A stretch of DNA of 64,000 nucleotides from Massariosphaeria phaeospora (GCA_011032825.1 JAADJZ010000016.1:558001-622000), one strand, 5' to 3'; shown: positions 1 through 11,756, numbered from the stretch's first letter. The notes: generated by a model not told the origin, from the letters alone. Numbers and translations: made by a program.

Positions 1-784
1 CGCCCGAACCGGTGGGACAAACCGTCTCGGTGAATCCAAAGGTGAGAAATCCAACTGCCGCGCAGATCATAAGAATGATACTGACGAGCCCGATCTTCTC
101 TCTCCAAGCACGCTGCTGGGCCTTCTGTGGTTTCCCTAAGCATCGTAAGACCGCGTCTGGGACCCAGAAGGTAATGATGGCGCAGTACACGCCCCAGAGA
201 CTCGGTGGCCGCAGGGCATCCTTCTCCTTCTGGCGCTGCTTTTCCTGCTTCTCCATCGTCTTGCTGCGCGTCAGCTTTCGTTGAGGGCGTTGCGGCTCGT
301 CGTCCAGCGGGGCCTGCTTGTCGGTGTACTCTCCGCCCGATGCGGTCCGCAAATGTGGAGGCTTCAGATCTGTGCTATCTGAGCTGACTGTCTCCGCCTC
401 CATGTGATCCTCCAAGATGGGGTCGTTCCCCGTCGTCGACGGATGCACGGCCATCTTCTGTGCATGCTTTCGGTAGTGGTAGTTGGGGTGGCTCGCGTCA
501 ATCCGCTGGCGCTCCGGCCGGACCAAGCTCCGCTTCCTACCGAGCTCCGTTGAATTTGTACCGCGCTGTGGGGCCATCATGGGATCTCTGTCCATCGGTA
601 CGGGCGTGCCGGGGGAGGGGAGAGGCTTCGGATGGTGATAAGCCTCGGGTTTGCTGGGAGTGCGGTCGTGACGTCGGGAGCTTTCGATGTCGGATGTGCG
701 TCGCCGGCGCGATGGCGAGTCGCGATAGGACTGTCGCTCGTCCCGTCGCGGGGACGTGGGAGTCGGTCGCTGCGGTAGCGACAT
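1..784 (-). CDS. Class IV chitin synthase, N-terminal part (gene runs off the window)
   Basis: Chitin synthases polymerise UDP-GlcNAc into chitin at the plasma membrane. Only the first 261 codons lie in the window; the reading frame is open to base 1, so the catalytic domain is outside. The start at 784 gives MSLPQRPTPTSPRR, like the MSLP(E/Q)RP start of class IV enzymes. About 190 residues of basic, Ser/Pro-rich, probably disordered cytosolic tail follow. Then comes a membrane segment (WGVYCAIITFWVPDAV), the class IV signature KAQQRAWREKIGL and a second membrane segment ending GFLTFGFTETVCP. Family knowledge: class IV enzymes are orthologues of yeast Chs3, and yeast Chs3 needs the activator Chs4/Skt5, which is encoded divergently next door. 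No intron is seen in this part. Class assignment rests on the N-terminal signature only. Confidence 0.88.
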   Translation of the reverse strand, partial: MSLPQRPTPTSPRRDERQSYRDSPSRRRRTSDIESSRRHDRTPSKPEAYHHPKPLPSPGTPVPMDRDPMMAPQRGTNSTELGRKRSLVRPERQRIDASHPNYHYRKHAQKMAVHPSTTGNDPILEDHMEAETVSSDSTDLKPPHLRTASGGEYTDKQAPLDDEPQRPQRKLTRSKTMEKQEKQRQKEKDALRPPSLWGVYCAIITFWVPDAVLRCLGKPQKAQQRAWREKIGLVSIILMICAAVGFLTFGFTETVCPTGSG

Positions 785-3262
785 GATGGGCGAGGAATGC
801 ACACACTCCACGTGTTATAGCTGGTGGGTGAGGCAGCACCTCTAGGGCCAGCAGCAGGCGGTGTCCTGCGCTCGTTCAACGGGACGACTGGGTCCCAAGG
901 AAGTGTCGCCGTGTCTGCGGTGGGTCGTGGGAGTATGAATGGGCTCGAGGCGGCGGCGAAGTGTTCGAGGTGCCGTAGCCGGAGGTTTGCTAAGGATGAT
1001 GTTTGTAGGTGGTACGGCGCTGTGCCGGGAGGGTTCAGCGAGTGACAGCGAATGCAGTGGCAAGAACGAGCGACGGCGGCCACACGAGGGCCAGGTGGAC
1101 GACAGTGAGGTTGCGACGACAACCACCGGCCGGACGACGGAAGCGTGAGAGAAACAGGCGGGCCCCTGACGGCGGGAGTCCGCAGGCGAATAGCAGGCCG
1201 CCCGGCACAGAGAGACCTAGCCTAGCGCATCTATTTCTGGGCTGTCTTAGAGAGGGCTTGGTTGTCCCAGTTACGGCTAGCGATACGGGTGGCGCTCTTT
1301 TGGGCCCGCTGCCTACACCTACCACGCAAAATCTCCATGTCACTGACTTTTAGAAAGCTGGGAGGAGGAGGCAAAAGCATAGAGCGCGTTCAAGTGCGGC
1401 ATCAACCAGTCTCTCGTTCTGCGGCACCGCACGCTTGTTGTCAACGGGCTAGCAGCTCGTTCTGCGAGGGTATGGTCAAGGCAGGCGCGACTACGGAGTA
1501 ACTACTGTACTGCTGCGGCTCCACCAGTCAGTCGTTCGTCGCTTCCCTGCAGCACCAGCACCAGCAGCTAACCACCCCGTGCAGACCTCATGTCCACAAC
1601 TCCACGGCCTGGGGTATCATTGTCCTGTGCGCGGCCGTTGTTCACGCCGGTGGAACGCCGTCCGGTCTTCTGCAGTGGCCATGGTCCATCATCATCTCAA
1701 GGAGATTGATTGCTATAGCGCGAGAGAGATCAACAAACTCCTTCAGAGAACGCGTGCACAGCAGCGGCAACGCTACTCAGTGATCAACCTGTGGCTAACC
1801 TCCGGTGATTCTTGGCCGATGCAGCGGTGAGTTTTGGCCATTGTGTCCTGCTGTATATTTTATATATCGACTCTTCCTGGTCAGCTGCTTCAACCATCCA
1901 GTGTGCAGCTGGACAGGCAGCGCAGCCTATGGACGCATTGTAGTAAACGTCTTCTACAACGTGCAGACGTACGGAGCCTCCTAGTCTTTTGACAGATGCT
2001 AACAGCCAGCTTCTACCCAGGTACCGAGTTCCGTGGCTGTCAAACAGTTCTGGGTCGGCACGACGACATGCCGGTATAAATGGCTCCTTAGTAACTTCTC
2101 CATGCCCATGTCCTCGGCTAGGTAAAGATGGTACTGGAATCGAAGCATGGGAGTTTGATATTGACATCCAACCAGGCGGTGGCTTGCAAAACCGCATTCC
2201 TGACCCCTCTTGACCGCACCCAGCGTCCTCAGCCCAGCCCACTTACTCATTCCAGCAGACCGAGTGCGGGAGCTTCTGCTGATGACTGGCGTCAAAGTAC
2301 GAGAGCGTCGTGTTCGGCACAAGCACGATGGTGAGGCGCGCCATGACTTCCTGATCCGTTGGCGTCTCAAGAGTGAGCCTGTCTCAAAAGACGCTCAGTC
2401 CACGGGGTCGCCTAGTCCCTCGTTGCGCTCAGGTTCAAATATCAATGCGCCGCCCCTCGACGAAAGTGAAGTAGAGGCATTATTTACTCACTTCAGCCGC
2501 CTTTCCGCCCCCAAACTCGCCTCGTACTCGCCGCGATTGTGCCATCTGACGCCCCACGCCTGGCGCTGTGGAGAAACGCCCGACAAGAGGGACCTTTAGG
2601 GGTGTCGCACAGTTCTTGGGCTGCCTAGCAAAGAGGCCGGACGCGGCAGTGCCTGTTCCCGCCGGCCATTTTCGTTTTCTGTACGTACAAGAGCTGCTTC
2701 GCATGTGGGGTGGACGTTCGTAAGGCGACATCAGCTGCACCATCCACCCCTCCCGCCTCCCGCTGTAAGCATCTATACCACTCGTCTGTCCCAAAAGTGG
2801 CATGTAGTGGTGCAGAATCTATCCCGGCTCATCCATCCGTAGTTGCAGTCGTCGTCAGCTGTTAGCCGCAGGGTCCCGCTTTCCCTCCGTACTTGCTACT
2901 TGTGAGTTCTCCCGCCCCCACCCCTGCATGCGAGATCGTGAAAGACAGGGCTCCGGTGCGCATCCTCCCATGCTCCTGCATGCCAGAGGAAACACTCCAA
3001 GCTGTGCGCTTTGCCCTCCACCATGGTTCAGGCCAGTCACTTACTGCCAGCAGACGGTGAAAGCTAGTTGTTGCAGTCCAAGGCTTCCGGGGTAGTTGCT
3101 GTTCCAACGTCTTTACATACGGGAGTCTCGAATATTAGCCTCCGCCACCGCACATACGCAGGCCCCCCGCGATCCGAGTCAGGGAGCTAGGCAGGGAAAT
3201 ACGTTAACATTAGAGCAAACCATCGCCCGCCGGACGCGCTTGAGCACCAATAATCCAAGGCC
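785..3262. other. Shared upstream region of the chitin synthase and SKT5 genes
   Basis: This is about 2.5 kb between two divergent starts. It contains only short, overlapping reading frames without recognisable domains, plus Ser/Pro-codon-like and CAG/CCA-rich stretches (for example near 1550-1575). It presumably holds both promoters and 5' leaders. No tRNA, transposon or extra gene could be supported. Confidence 0.6.
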
Positions 3263-5415
3263 ATGGCCGAAGCCGCGGCAATACCACCAGACAGACCTCC
3301 ACCAGTTCCACCACACGATGTGGCAAATTCAGTAACCCGCGAGCACTTCGACTCTACCCGGTTCAGCCACTCCAGCACGGATAGTCGCACGCAGTCGCTC
3401 CGCCGGAAGCCGCTCGCTGGACAGCAGTCTGTGATTCCGTCTGTCAACATCGACGAGCACGGGGACACGTTCGCAGGCGGGCGCGACTCCAGACAGTCCG
3501 GTTCGTCGCTCGTGGCCAGCTCGACGGGGCATTCGAGGACACCTTCGCGAGAGACTACCGACACCGGCCGACTCCGAGACTCAGGCAGTTCAGTAGCGGT
3601 GACGAGAGACATTCCGATTCGGCAGCTGAACATCAGCAATACTTCGTACAACGCGCGATATTCGCACGCCGCCGAAATGGACATTTCCGAGCTCCGCGAC
3701 GATCCCGATCCCTCGATATACAGCCCGCGAGAGTCGTATCAAGCTGCGCGATACTCCCCACAACCAACACCTCCGCCTGCGTCTGTGCCGCGCCGCGAGT
3801 CTGTGCAGTCGCCGGGTGCTGAATCACAGCATTCGTCGAGAAGCGACAACAGCGGGCAGCAGCACACGTTCAACTTTGGACTTGACGTCCCGCTACAGGT
3901 ACCCCGCACCGCGCTCCCGAGACCAAGTTCTGCATACACGCTGGGTTCCGAGCTCAATGGTCGCGGTCGCACACAGTCTCCACTCCTCTCGGCGGGAGGC
4001 TCGCCCTCGTCCAATGGATCAGCAATCAGCTATGCTCGACAGGCCTCGATGAGCCGCCGCTCTCCTGAGACCAGACCCGTGTCGTACATTGATCTCTTGA
4101 ATCTTCCCTATAATCAGCAAATTGCGCCGGCTGCGAATCTAGGGAACACTCAGTTACGCCATGCTGTTGGCCAGAATGCATCGCTTCTTGACACGAAGAA
4201 GACGCTTGACATGTATAGAGCAAATGTGAAGAAAACCCAAGACAACGCTGTGCAGTATGAGTTTGCCTTGTATATGGTGCAAGTGGCGCGGGAATTTATG
4301 GCATCCGATGCAGCAGTCGATAATCCTAGCCTGGCTCCAGTGGAGATGTTACGAGAAGCACGACAGATCCTCCAGCGGCTAGCCGACCGCAGCTACCCCT
4401 TTGCACAGTATTACCTTGCGGACGGCTACGCCTCAGGTCTTTTCAACAAAGAGAAGCCTGACTATGACCGAGCATTTCCTCTTTTTATCGCTGCCAGCAA
4501 ACACGGCCACGCAGAGTCTGGCTACCGCGCAGCACTCTGCTACGAATTCGGCTGGGGCTGCCGCAAGGACTACGCCAAAGCAGTACAGTTCTTTCGTGCT
4601 GCAGCCTCCAAGAACCACCCTGGTGCCGCGGCGCGTCTGGGCAAGGCCTGTCTGACCGGGGATATGGGCCTGCAAAATCGCTACAGAGAGGGCGTGAAGT
4701 GGCTAAAAAGAGCAACTGAGTCAGCAGACGGCCAGTACAACACTGCACCCTATGATCTCGGACTGCTACATGAGACGGGCTACGGGGAGGACATCTTCAA
4801 AGATGAAGTCTACGCGGTTCAGCTTTTCACGCAAGCCGCCGAACTCGGCCACCCACAGGCTGCGTTGAAGCTGGGAGAAGCTTACGAGCATGGTTATCTG
4901 CGCTGTCCCAAGGATGCAGCACTTTCCATTCATTACTACAATTGCGCTGCCCAAGCCGACATACCTGACGCGATGATGAATCTCTGCGCATGGTACATGG
5001 TTGGCGCGGAGCCTGTTTTGGAAAAGGACGAGAACGAAGCGTATGAGTGGGCTAAGAGAGCTGCAGAGCACGGTACGTCGTGGTCGTTATTCGGGTTGTT
5101 GTATTGGTGCTAATATTCTCAGGTCTGCCCAAAGCGCAGTACGCGTGCGGCTACTTTACGGAAATGGGCATTGGCTGCCGACGTGATGCTCTGGAAGCGA
5201 ATGTCTGGTATGTCAAGGCCGCCGGCCACGGGGACGAGAGGGCAAAGCAGCGCCTTTCCATTATCCAAGCAGCGGCATCGGGTCAGACAGGTGTTCCTCC
5301 ACCGCCAACAGTTGACAAGAGCAAGCTGAAGAAGGGATCAAAAGAGAGCGCAAAAGAGGGCGCCAAGGATGGTAGCAAAGACGGGGAGAAAGACGAGAGC
5401 TGTTTGGTTATGTAA
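3263..5415 (+). CDS. SKT5: Chitin synthase activator SKT5/CHS4 (Sel1-repeat protein, prenylated)
   Basis: Yeast Skt5/Chs4 binds and activates Chs3 and links it to the septin ring and bud neck. Two exons, 3263-5072 and 5123-5415, give 700 residues; the 50-nt intron has a GTACGT donor. Residues 1 to about 310 are Ser/Arg/Pro-rich and look disordered. A helical segment follows, and from about residue 370 to 650 there are roughly seven Sel1 repeats (patterns such as A..LG..Y..G and A..W...AA..G). The tail is Lys/Gly/Ser-rich and ends CLVM, a CaaX box for farnesylation as in yeast Chs4. Splicing is required: reading through the intron stops at 5113 and loses both the last Sel1 repeat and the CaaX box. 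It is transcribed away from a class IV chitin synthase, its predicted client. Confidence 0.93.
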
Positions 5416-6248
5416 GCGCGAGTTGGATAAAGCGCCGAATTCTTCTTTCTTTCTTTCTCCGCTCTTGTGGCTTCTACCGCCTCTACGATTTTGCTAATGT
5501 GTGTTGGAAATTTTCGCTTCTGTCCCCATCGTCCTGGAGTTTTGTTGACGGCATTTTCATCGGGCAGCATGGGCCGCAAACATTGTTATGGCATTTTCGG
5601 ATTCGGGAAAAGGATGGTCGTTTTGGTACTTGCGTCGAAGCGCTGCTTTCAAAGACGCGTAGCCAGGCGAGCGGGCGGTCAGATACCATGAGTTGAAGTA
5701 ATAGTTGGAAACCATGAATTGAAGAGCCTATTCCTGTCCACCACGGCTGTTCGCGGCTTTGGCAGGAGTGGTCGTCTGGTTGCTCATGACCATGAAAAGG
5801 CAAGGCCGGCCAACCACTAACCGGATCTTACGTAGATCGAGCGGAGTTGCCGTGGACGATGGTCAGTCATGCTCCCGGAGTTTTTGCGCGCCCTCGGAAG
5901 GTACGTAGCAATTCATTTCGGATTCGAAATACCAAAGATATTCCAAAGCTAACATCTCGCGAAGTGGAGTTGTCGCGACGGGCTTGTCTGTGTGCAACTC
6001 GCGTTCTGTCGAAGGGCGTGCAGGATCGTCCTGGCCGTCGATTTGCTCGGTTCTGGTCCTAAATTACCCGATCCGTGGCTAGCCGGTCTGCTTTCGGACA
6101 GACAAAAGCTAGACTAGTTGTGCCGACAACGAGTCACCGAGTCGGACGCTTGATATCAACTAGATACTGCAGGCGTGCGACAAAGAAGATAAAAGGAACC
6201 AGGTCCCAGGTTTCTGTTTCGATTGCAGTATTCTTTGTCCAACCCAAA
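5416..6248. other. Intergenic, no gene seen
   Basis: A TTTC-rich tract near 5446-5460 probably lies in the SKT5 3' UTR. The rest is unremarkable and would hold the promoter of the downstream aminotransferase. Confidence 0.5.
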
Positions 6249-7936
6249 ATGTCGCCATCTGCCATTGACGTCGAAGCTGTCACTGATACGTCGGGTGTCA
6301 CTCTTCCCGACCCGCTGTCGGCGCCCATCAAGAGCAACGATATCCTCGGGCGAAGGAGGAAGACAGAAAAGGGTCAATGGGGGATAGCTGCTCCTTCGAA
6401 CACCGTGAACTTCAGACAGAAATCTTACGAGCACAAGCCGAAAGCCAGACGGTGGGATCGTAAGTCTAAGAGGGTAGATATCTACTCTACATAACGCTGA
6501 TACATTTGCCAGACTATGCCAGCCCGGAGGCCTTGAACCGCAAAGGAAACTCTCTCAAGGGAGCCGTCAAGTACCTCAGCAGACCCGGTCTCATCTCTCT
6601 CGGCGGTGGCCTGCCATCATCTACCAACTTCCCCTTCGAAGAGCTCACCATCAAAGTCCCCGCGGTTGGCCATTTCTCCGAAGCCGAGACCCGGGACTCG
6701 GGCGTCACCATCACAGTGGGAAAACACGACCTAGCCAACGAAAAAGCCATCTTCGACATCGGCACTGCCTTCAACTACGGCCAGGGGTCCGGCTCAGCCC
6801 AGCTCCTGCGATGGATCACCGAGCACACCGAACTGGTCCACAAGCCGAAATACCAGGACTGGGCATGCACCATGACCATCGGAAGCACCTCCGCCCTCGA
6901 CATGGCGCTCCGCATGCTCTCGCGACCCGGTGACATGATGCTGTCCGAAGAATATACCTTCTCCGCCGCCGTCGAAACCGCGCTCCCCCTCGGTGTCCGC
7001 ATGGCCAGCGTCCCTATTGACGACGAGGGCTTACTCCCCGACGAACTGGACCGCATCCTATGCACCTGGGATGCCAACGTGCGCGGCGGCCGCAAACCCC
7101 ACCTCCTGTACACAGTGCCTACCGGCCAGAACCCCACAGGCGCCACGCAAAGCGCGCCCCGCCGCCGCGCCATCTACGCCGTCTGCCAGAAACACGACCT
7201 CTTCATCCTCGAAGACGAGCCCTACTACTTCCTGCAGATGCAGCCCTACACCGGCGCCCACGCCCCCGACGTCCCGCCACCCACCTCGCACGCCGCGTTC
7301 CTCGACGCCCTGGTACCGAGCTTCCTCTCGCTCGACACGGACGGCCGCGTCATGCGCCTGGACTCGTTCTCCAAGGTCATTGCGCCGGGCTCGCGCGTCG
7401 GCTGGATCACGGCCTCGCAGCAGATCGTCAAGTGGTACCAGACGCACGCCGACGTCTCCACGCAGGGCCCCTCGGGCGCCTCGCAGCTGCTGCTGTGGAA
7501 GCTGCTCGACACGCACTGGGGCCACGCCGGCTACCTCGACTGGCTGCTGTACCTGCGTGTCGAGTACACGGCGCGCCGCAACGTCATCCTCGCCGCGTGT
7601 GAGAAGTACCTGCCGCGCGCTATCGTCTCCTGGCGCCCGCCCATGGCTGGCATGTTCCACTGGATGCGCGTCGACCACACGCTGCACCCGGACTTCCCCG
7701 CCAAGAGCATCGAGACTATCGAGGAGGAGATCTTCCTGCGCGTTATTGAGTGCGGGGCGCTGGTCATGCGTGGCAGCTACTTTTATGCGGATAAGGAGGC
7801 TGTGCATGGCGATATGTTCTTCCGGGCGACGTATGCGGCTGCGCCGGCCGAGCGCATTGACGAGGGCATTAGGCGGTTTGGGGAGGCGCTTAGGCTGGAG
7901 TTTGGGCTGGATCCGAACGGGAAGAATGGGCAGTAG
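6249..7936 (+). CDS. ARO8: Aromatic amino acid aminotransferase, Aro8 type
   Basis: This is a PLP-dependent fold type I (class I/II) aminotransferase, likely moving amino groups between aromatic amino acids (or 2-aminoadipate/kynurenine) and 2-oxoglutarate. Exons 6249-6459 and 6513-7936 give 544 residues. The junction restores RRWD-HYASPEAL, and the ATG at 6249 has a good AAA context. Seen motifs: SLGGGLPSSTNFPF (N-terminal substrate loop), YTVPTGQNPTG (PLP cofactor loop), EDEPYYFLQ (the Asp/Tyr that contact PLP), and LDSFSKVIAPGSRVGW with the Schiff-base lysine at about residue 358. Length and motif order fit the Aro8/Aro9 and Lys N-aminotransferase family; which substrate is preferred cannot be read from sequence. 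The coding region is very GC-rich at third positions, which creates long false frames on both strands. Confidence 0.92.
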
Positions 7937-8244
7937 ATGCTGAGGGTGGGCAAAAGGAGCTAAGGAAGAGTGATTCACCTCATTTGTTTTTGAAAGGCGC
8001 TGGAGGCTATGAGTGTTGATACCGCTTCCTAATTAGGCGCATGGGCTGGCTTCAGGTTCACAGTTTGGTGCCTTTGCAGCATGCAACAAACTGCCTCTAA
8101 GAACAATAATGACTTGCTAAACGAGTGTGGTGTATGGTATACAGTCTCCCCGCAATCCGAACTGCCTTCTGACCCTAACGTATAGTCGACTAGTCTACTG
8201 CGCGTGACCCCAAAGACACGTACCGCAGTTCAAACATGCCGCAT
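7937..8244. other. Convergent 3' region
   Basis: This spacer of about 300 bp lies between the 3' ends of the aminotransferase (plus) and the jacalin-aerolysin gene (minus). Nothing else was recognised. Confidence 0.5.
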
Positions 8245-9793
8245 TTAAGCAACGAACTTCCTCTCCCCGCGCTTCTTCTTCTCTCCCTTCTTCTCCACCA
8301 ACTTGACCTCGTCGCCGGGTGCGCGCTCAATCGTGTTGGAGAACGGCTTGCTCTGGCACTTGGTGCTCGCTTCCGAGTATTTGATCACGCCGGACTCGCC
8401 CTCGGAGTCGAACTGCCACGTCGTGCCGTCTTCGAGATTCAGCTTGACCTGTGTGTGCTACTGGTCAGAAACATGCGTCGTCGTTGTTTCTCTCTAGTAG
8501 TGAGTGGCGCACCACCAGGCCAAAGGACTTACGACAGTAGTGAAAGCGCCCTCGAATGCGCCGCGTTGGGCGACGGACTGGCACCATGCCTCCTCGCCGT
8601 AATCCAACGTGCCTTTCGCGCCAAACACGCGGATGTCTTCCTGGCCAGCTTCCCCGCCCTGCATAGCCGCGTTCGAGTATTCATACGACAGCTCCACAGA
8701 ATGCTCGACCTTGAAGGTGGCAATTTCAGCAGTCACTTTGTTGGCAATAGTGACGCCTACCGAGTGCGTCTGCGTCAACGCCCACGTCTTTTTCGCCGAC
8801 GTCGCCCATCGCTCTTCGAAGTTGTAGTCCATGGTGTTGTTGTTTTCCTGGTCGTTGATGAAATGCACTTCTTGGAGGAGGCGGTCGGTGATTCCGCTGC
8901 TCGGCACATTAGCAAAACAGGCGCTGGGGGAAAAAGAAAGAAATCGAACATGGAGCACTCACGCCTTCTTGTTGTTCAGGTCTTCGAGACTCTCCTTGTA
9001 TTGCAAGGACCCGAGTTCCATGGAATGAATCTTGCTCTTGAGCATGCGGAACGTTAGCTGGTTTATGCCTGTGCCGAGTTCGTGCAGGCCGGCAGCACCC
9101 AGCATGATGCCACCTCCCGCATTGAGAACGTAGGGGTTTCTGCCATTAGTATCCTCTAACGAAGTCAGGGGTTAGCTAGTAGACTCGGCAGTTGAGATAG
9201 TTCTGGCAACAAAACAGAGCGAGTGGAAAAGTGGAAAAAAGGTCGAGTATCACGTACTGCACAACAGTTAGCTAGCATTTCCGGTTCTAGATTGTTCGTA
9301 AACTTACCTGCCATGTTCAAAGGTTTGCCCGTTGTTCAATCCAAGCTTGATACGTCCCATGTGGTGTCCAGAGCCGTCACCCCACAATTCAATGCTGGAG
9401 ATGAGATCTCCGTTGTCGGGCTTCCAGTCGAATCGCTTGGCTTCACCCAACTGCCTGCCCACTTGCGGGCTCACCCATCCATCCGCTAGTAGTGGTGGCC
9501 GATTAGCATGCCACGTCTTCCCTCCTCATGATATCAGCACACTTACAGAAATAGAACTTCAGACCATTAACCCCGTTGCCCTCCGCCCAGACTTCTATTC
9601 CAGTAATAACAACTCCAATGTCGGCAAGCGTTTCGCAAAAGTCTGTTCCATCACCCCCACCAATAAAAAAAGGATCACTATTCATCATGTCTCTGTTGCA
9701 GCGATTGCCTTGGAAGCCGAGATCGTAGGAGTGTGCGAGACCGCATAGTAGGGACGCAGCGCCCAGAAGGAGGGCTCTGGTGGTGAGAAGCAT
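8245..9793 (-). CDS. Secreted jacalin-like lectin fused to an aerolysin-like pore-forming domain
   Basis: Proteins of this build bind glycans through a jacalin-like beta-prism and can insert an oligomeric beta-barrel through the aerolysin-like part. Five exons are consistent in phase: 9793-9547, 9485-9308, 9139-8963, 8896-8533 and 8448-8245, for about 389 residues. A hydrophobic signal peptide (MLLTTRALLLGAASLL) is followed by a Cys-containing segment and jacalin-like motifs (GIEVWAEG, SDGWVSPQVG, SIELWGDG). The C-terminal half has the Ser/Thr-rich alternating strands and amphipathic hairpin typical of the aerolysin/ETX-MTX2 group (for example KKTWALTQTHSVGVTI), and it ends in a basic tail. 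The exon 2/3 junction is the least certain. Fungal relatives exist as fruiting-body lectins and putative effectors. Whether this one forms pores is inference. Confidence 0.8.
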
Positions 9794-9905
9794 CGAGAGG
9801 AATATCAAAGAATGAGAATTGATTCGTGTGCTACTAGGAGATGAAAGACTTGGACGATAGTGAAAGTGGGTTGATACTGAGCTGCTAGAGCTTCTCCAAC
9901 CCGAT

Positions 9906-9912
9906 CTTTATA
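9906..9912 (-). promoter_or_regulatory. TATA box of the jacalin-aerolysin gene
   Basis: TATAAAG on the minus strand lies about 115 nt upstream of the start codon. A strong TATA box suggests inducible rather than constitutive expression (inference). Confidence 0.5.
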
Positions 9913-9980
9913 CCTACCGTGAAGTGTTGCGATCTTTTAATAGCTCGATACTTCAGAGGCAGAGGGCGTAAATTTGTCTT

Positions 9981-10379
9981 GGTCGAGTTGTAAACCAGCC
10001 ATGACCCTTGTGGAGCTCCCGTCATCAAAAAGTTTGGAATTAGCAACGGACATTGCGGTGGACTGATGGTACCGCATACTCTGGTATGCATCGGTTTTGG
10101 CCGCCAGAGGGGAAAACAGCCGGTCTGCTGGAGATGGGTGGCGCTGGCTCGGTGCCGCGCCACAGAATCCAATAGCAGCTGAGTGAACGCCTCTACTGTA
10201 AGCCTCCTGTTAAGCTTAGATACTCACGGACGCGAAAATAGGCCAAAATCTAGTTCGTGCACTATCTCTGGCTGACCGGCCAATTTCCCCTCTGGCTAGG
10301 CACGGGTAGTTGATCGAGTTGTATATCAACTAGGTTGGAGTTCCTAGCTGAGGTTAGCAACGGACATGGCGGCGGACTG
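9981..10379. repeat. Two diverged copies of a 26-nt core in the lectin upstream region
   Basis: A core beginning TTAGCAACGGACAT and ending GGACTG occurs at 10040-10065 and again at 10354-10379, with 24 of 26 positions identical by eye. The flanks also share CGAGTTGTA and TGGAG.TCC blocks (from about 9981 and 10312). The pair lies between the lectin and OST2 genes. No terminal repeats or coding capacity were seen. Confidence 0.6.
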
Positions 10380-10725
10380 TTGTTACAGCAAAAGATCATG
10401 ATTACCTCGGTAATGCCGCCAATAAGCAGACGTTGCGAGACTTAGCAACAAGGGCTCCTAGCTACAGCTCCAGATGGGTACATGAGACATCAGCGGAAAA
10501 AACAGAGAGCTTATGTTTGTAATTTCTAACTCGACCTGATACCATATTCCAATGTGAATAAGAAGTCCGGTCCGGTGCGCCCAACTCCTCAGTCCGCGGT
10601 GTCTCGTTGCAGCGCCCGAGTCTCTTGGCTCGAGCAAAGTCCTCTCGCGTTGCCAGACCTGCCGACCTAGGTTTCACCCCTACTCTGCTATCTCCACTCT
10701 CCCAACAAACTAACTCTACGGCCCC

Positions 10726-11313
10726 TCAATTGATAAAGTTGACGCAGAAGAAATGCAACAGCATGCTCGCGAAGATAAAGTCGGCAAACGCGCGCTCGTG
10801 CGAGGTGTTTTCGAATTCGGCCTTGTTTTCTGGGTTTGTCTGGATGCGGAGGGAGGCGGTGAGGACGAATTGGCCGACGGTGGCGCTGAAGCCGGAGAGG
10901 AAGGCGTTGAAGGGCTGGGTTGGGGGTTAGCAAAGTCCCGGAATTCAGATCCCACGTTACAAGTCACAATTCCTATTTCTAGCCGCCGTCCACAGCTTTT
11001 AAGTTGAACACCACAGACGTGCAGCTGCGAACAGCGGAGATAGTTGTGTTGGATATCTTGTGAGAAGAGAGCCACGTACAAAGTTGCCAACCACCACGCA
11101 ATACACAAACTGCAGCACGCCCACCACCACCAGAAACGCCAGAAAGCTGTCCAGCAGCTTGACGCGCTGCGGCGTCTTCGCCGTGTATTTGCTCCATATG
11201 CCCTGCACAATGTCCTGTGCGCTGGTCGAGCCGCCGCCGCTCTTCGAGGCGCTCGAGGATTTGGCGGGTAAGGGGGGAGCCGGCGGAGCTGAGGCGCGGG
11301 ATTTGGGCGGCAT
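10726..11313 (-). CDS. OST2: Oligosaccharyltransferase subunit OST2/DAD1
   Basis: OST2/DAD1 is a small ER membrane subunit of the oligosaccharyltransferase that transfers the dolichol-linked glycan to Asn-X-Ser/Thr. Exons 11313-11080 and 10914-10726 (164-nt intron, GTACGT donor, CAG acceptor, phase 0) give 140 residues, the usual family length. After a Pro/Ser-rich N-terminus come KYTAKTPQRVKLLDSFL, a first membrane segment (VVVGVLQFVYCVVVGNF), then PFNAFLSGF, the conserved LTASLRIQTNP and the family-typical ending HERAFADFIFAS...HFFCVNFIN. Without the intron the second half is lost. The start at 11313 is the only ATG that precedes the conserved block closely. Confidence 0.96.
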
Positions 11314-11756
11314 GGTGGGCGTTTGGGAAGGCGATTGGGCGGAGTGGGAGGGTTGCGAGGGAGGGTTGGCGGAGAGGGTGTGGTTTGCTGGAGGTGCTGG
11401 TGGTGCTGCTGGTTGAGGCCACAGTTCGCGATTCGAGTCCGTGCGCGGCGCGGGAAAGAGTTGCTTACGTATGCCGGGTGAAAGTCAACGGCAGGGATGA
11501 GCGGCTGCTGCCGTCGGCGATTCGGCGTTGGCGGAATGCGATTCTTGTGCGGGGAGAGCTTCCAAGCGGCCAGCTGGATCGCGGGCGTTTGTCAGGATGG
11601 ATATGGTGTGAGGCTGCATCGACTACCTACTTTACTTGACGACGTCTATCTCAGCGCAAGAAGCTCCATCCACGAACACACTCCCAAACTCCAAGTAATC
11701 CAGACATCTGCCCAACTGAAAGACATTCGACTTCGTTGACGTCCGTCCCACATACA

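Noticed and set aside
577..1126. Minus-strand frames of 94-181 codons next to the chitin synthase
   Set aside because: They overlap the verified chitin synthase N-terminus in other frames or lie in its upstream region, with low-complexity products.
6993..7978. Long extra frames on both strands inside the aminotransferase gene (316 codons plus, 306 codons minus)
   Set aside because: They arise from the high third-position GC of the real gene. Their products are Arg/Ala/Ser/Pro-biased with no motif.
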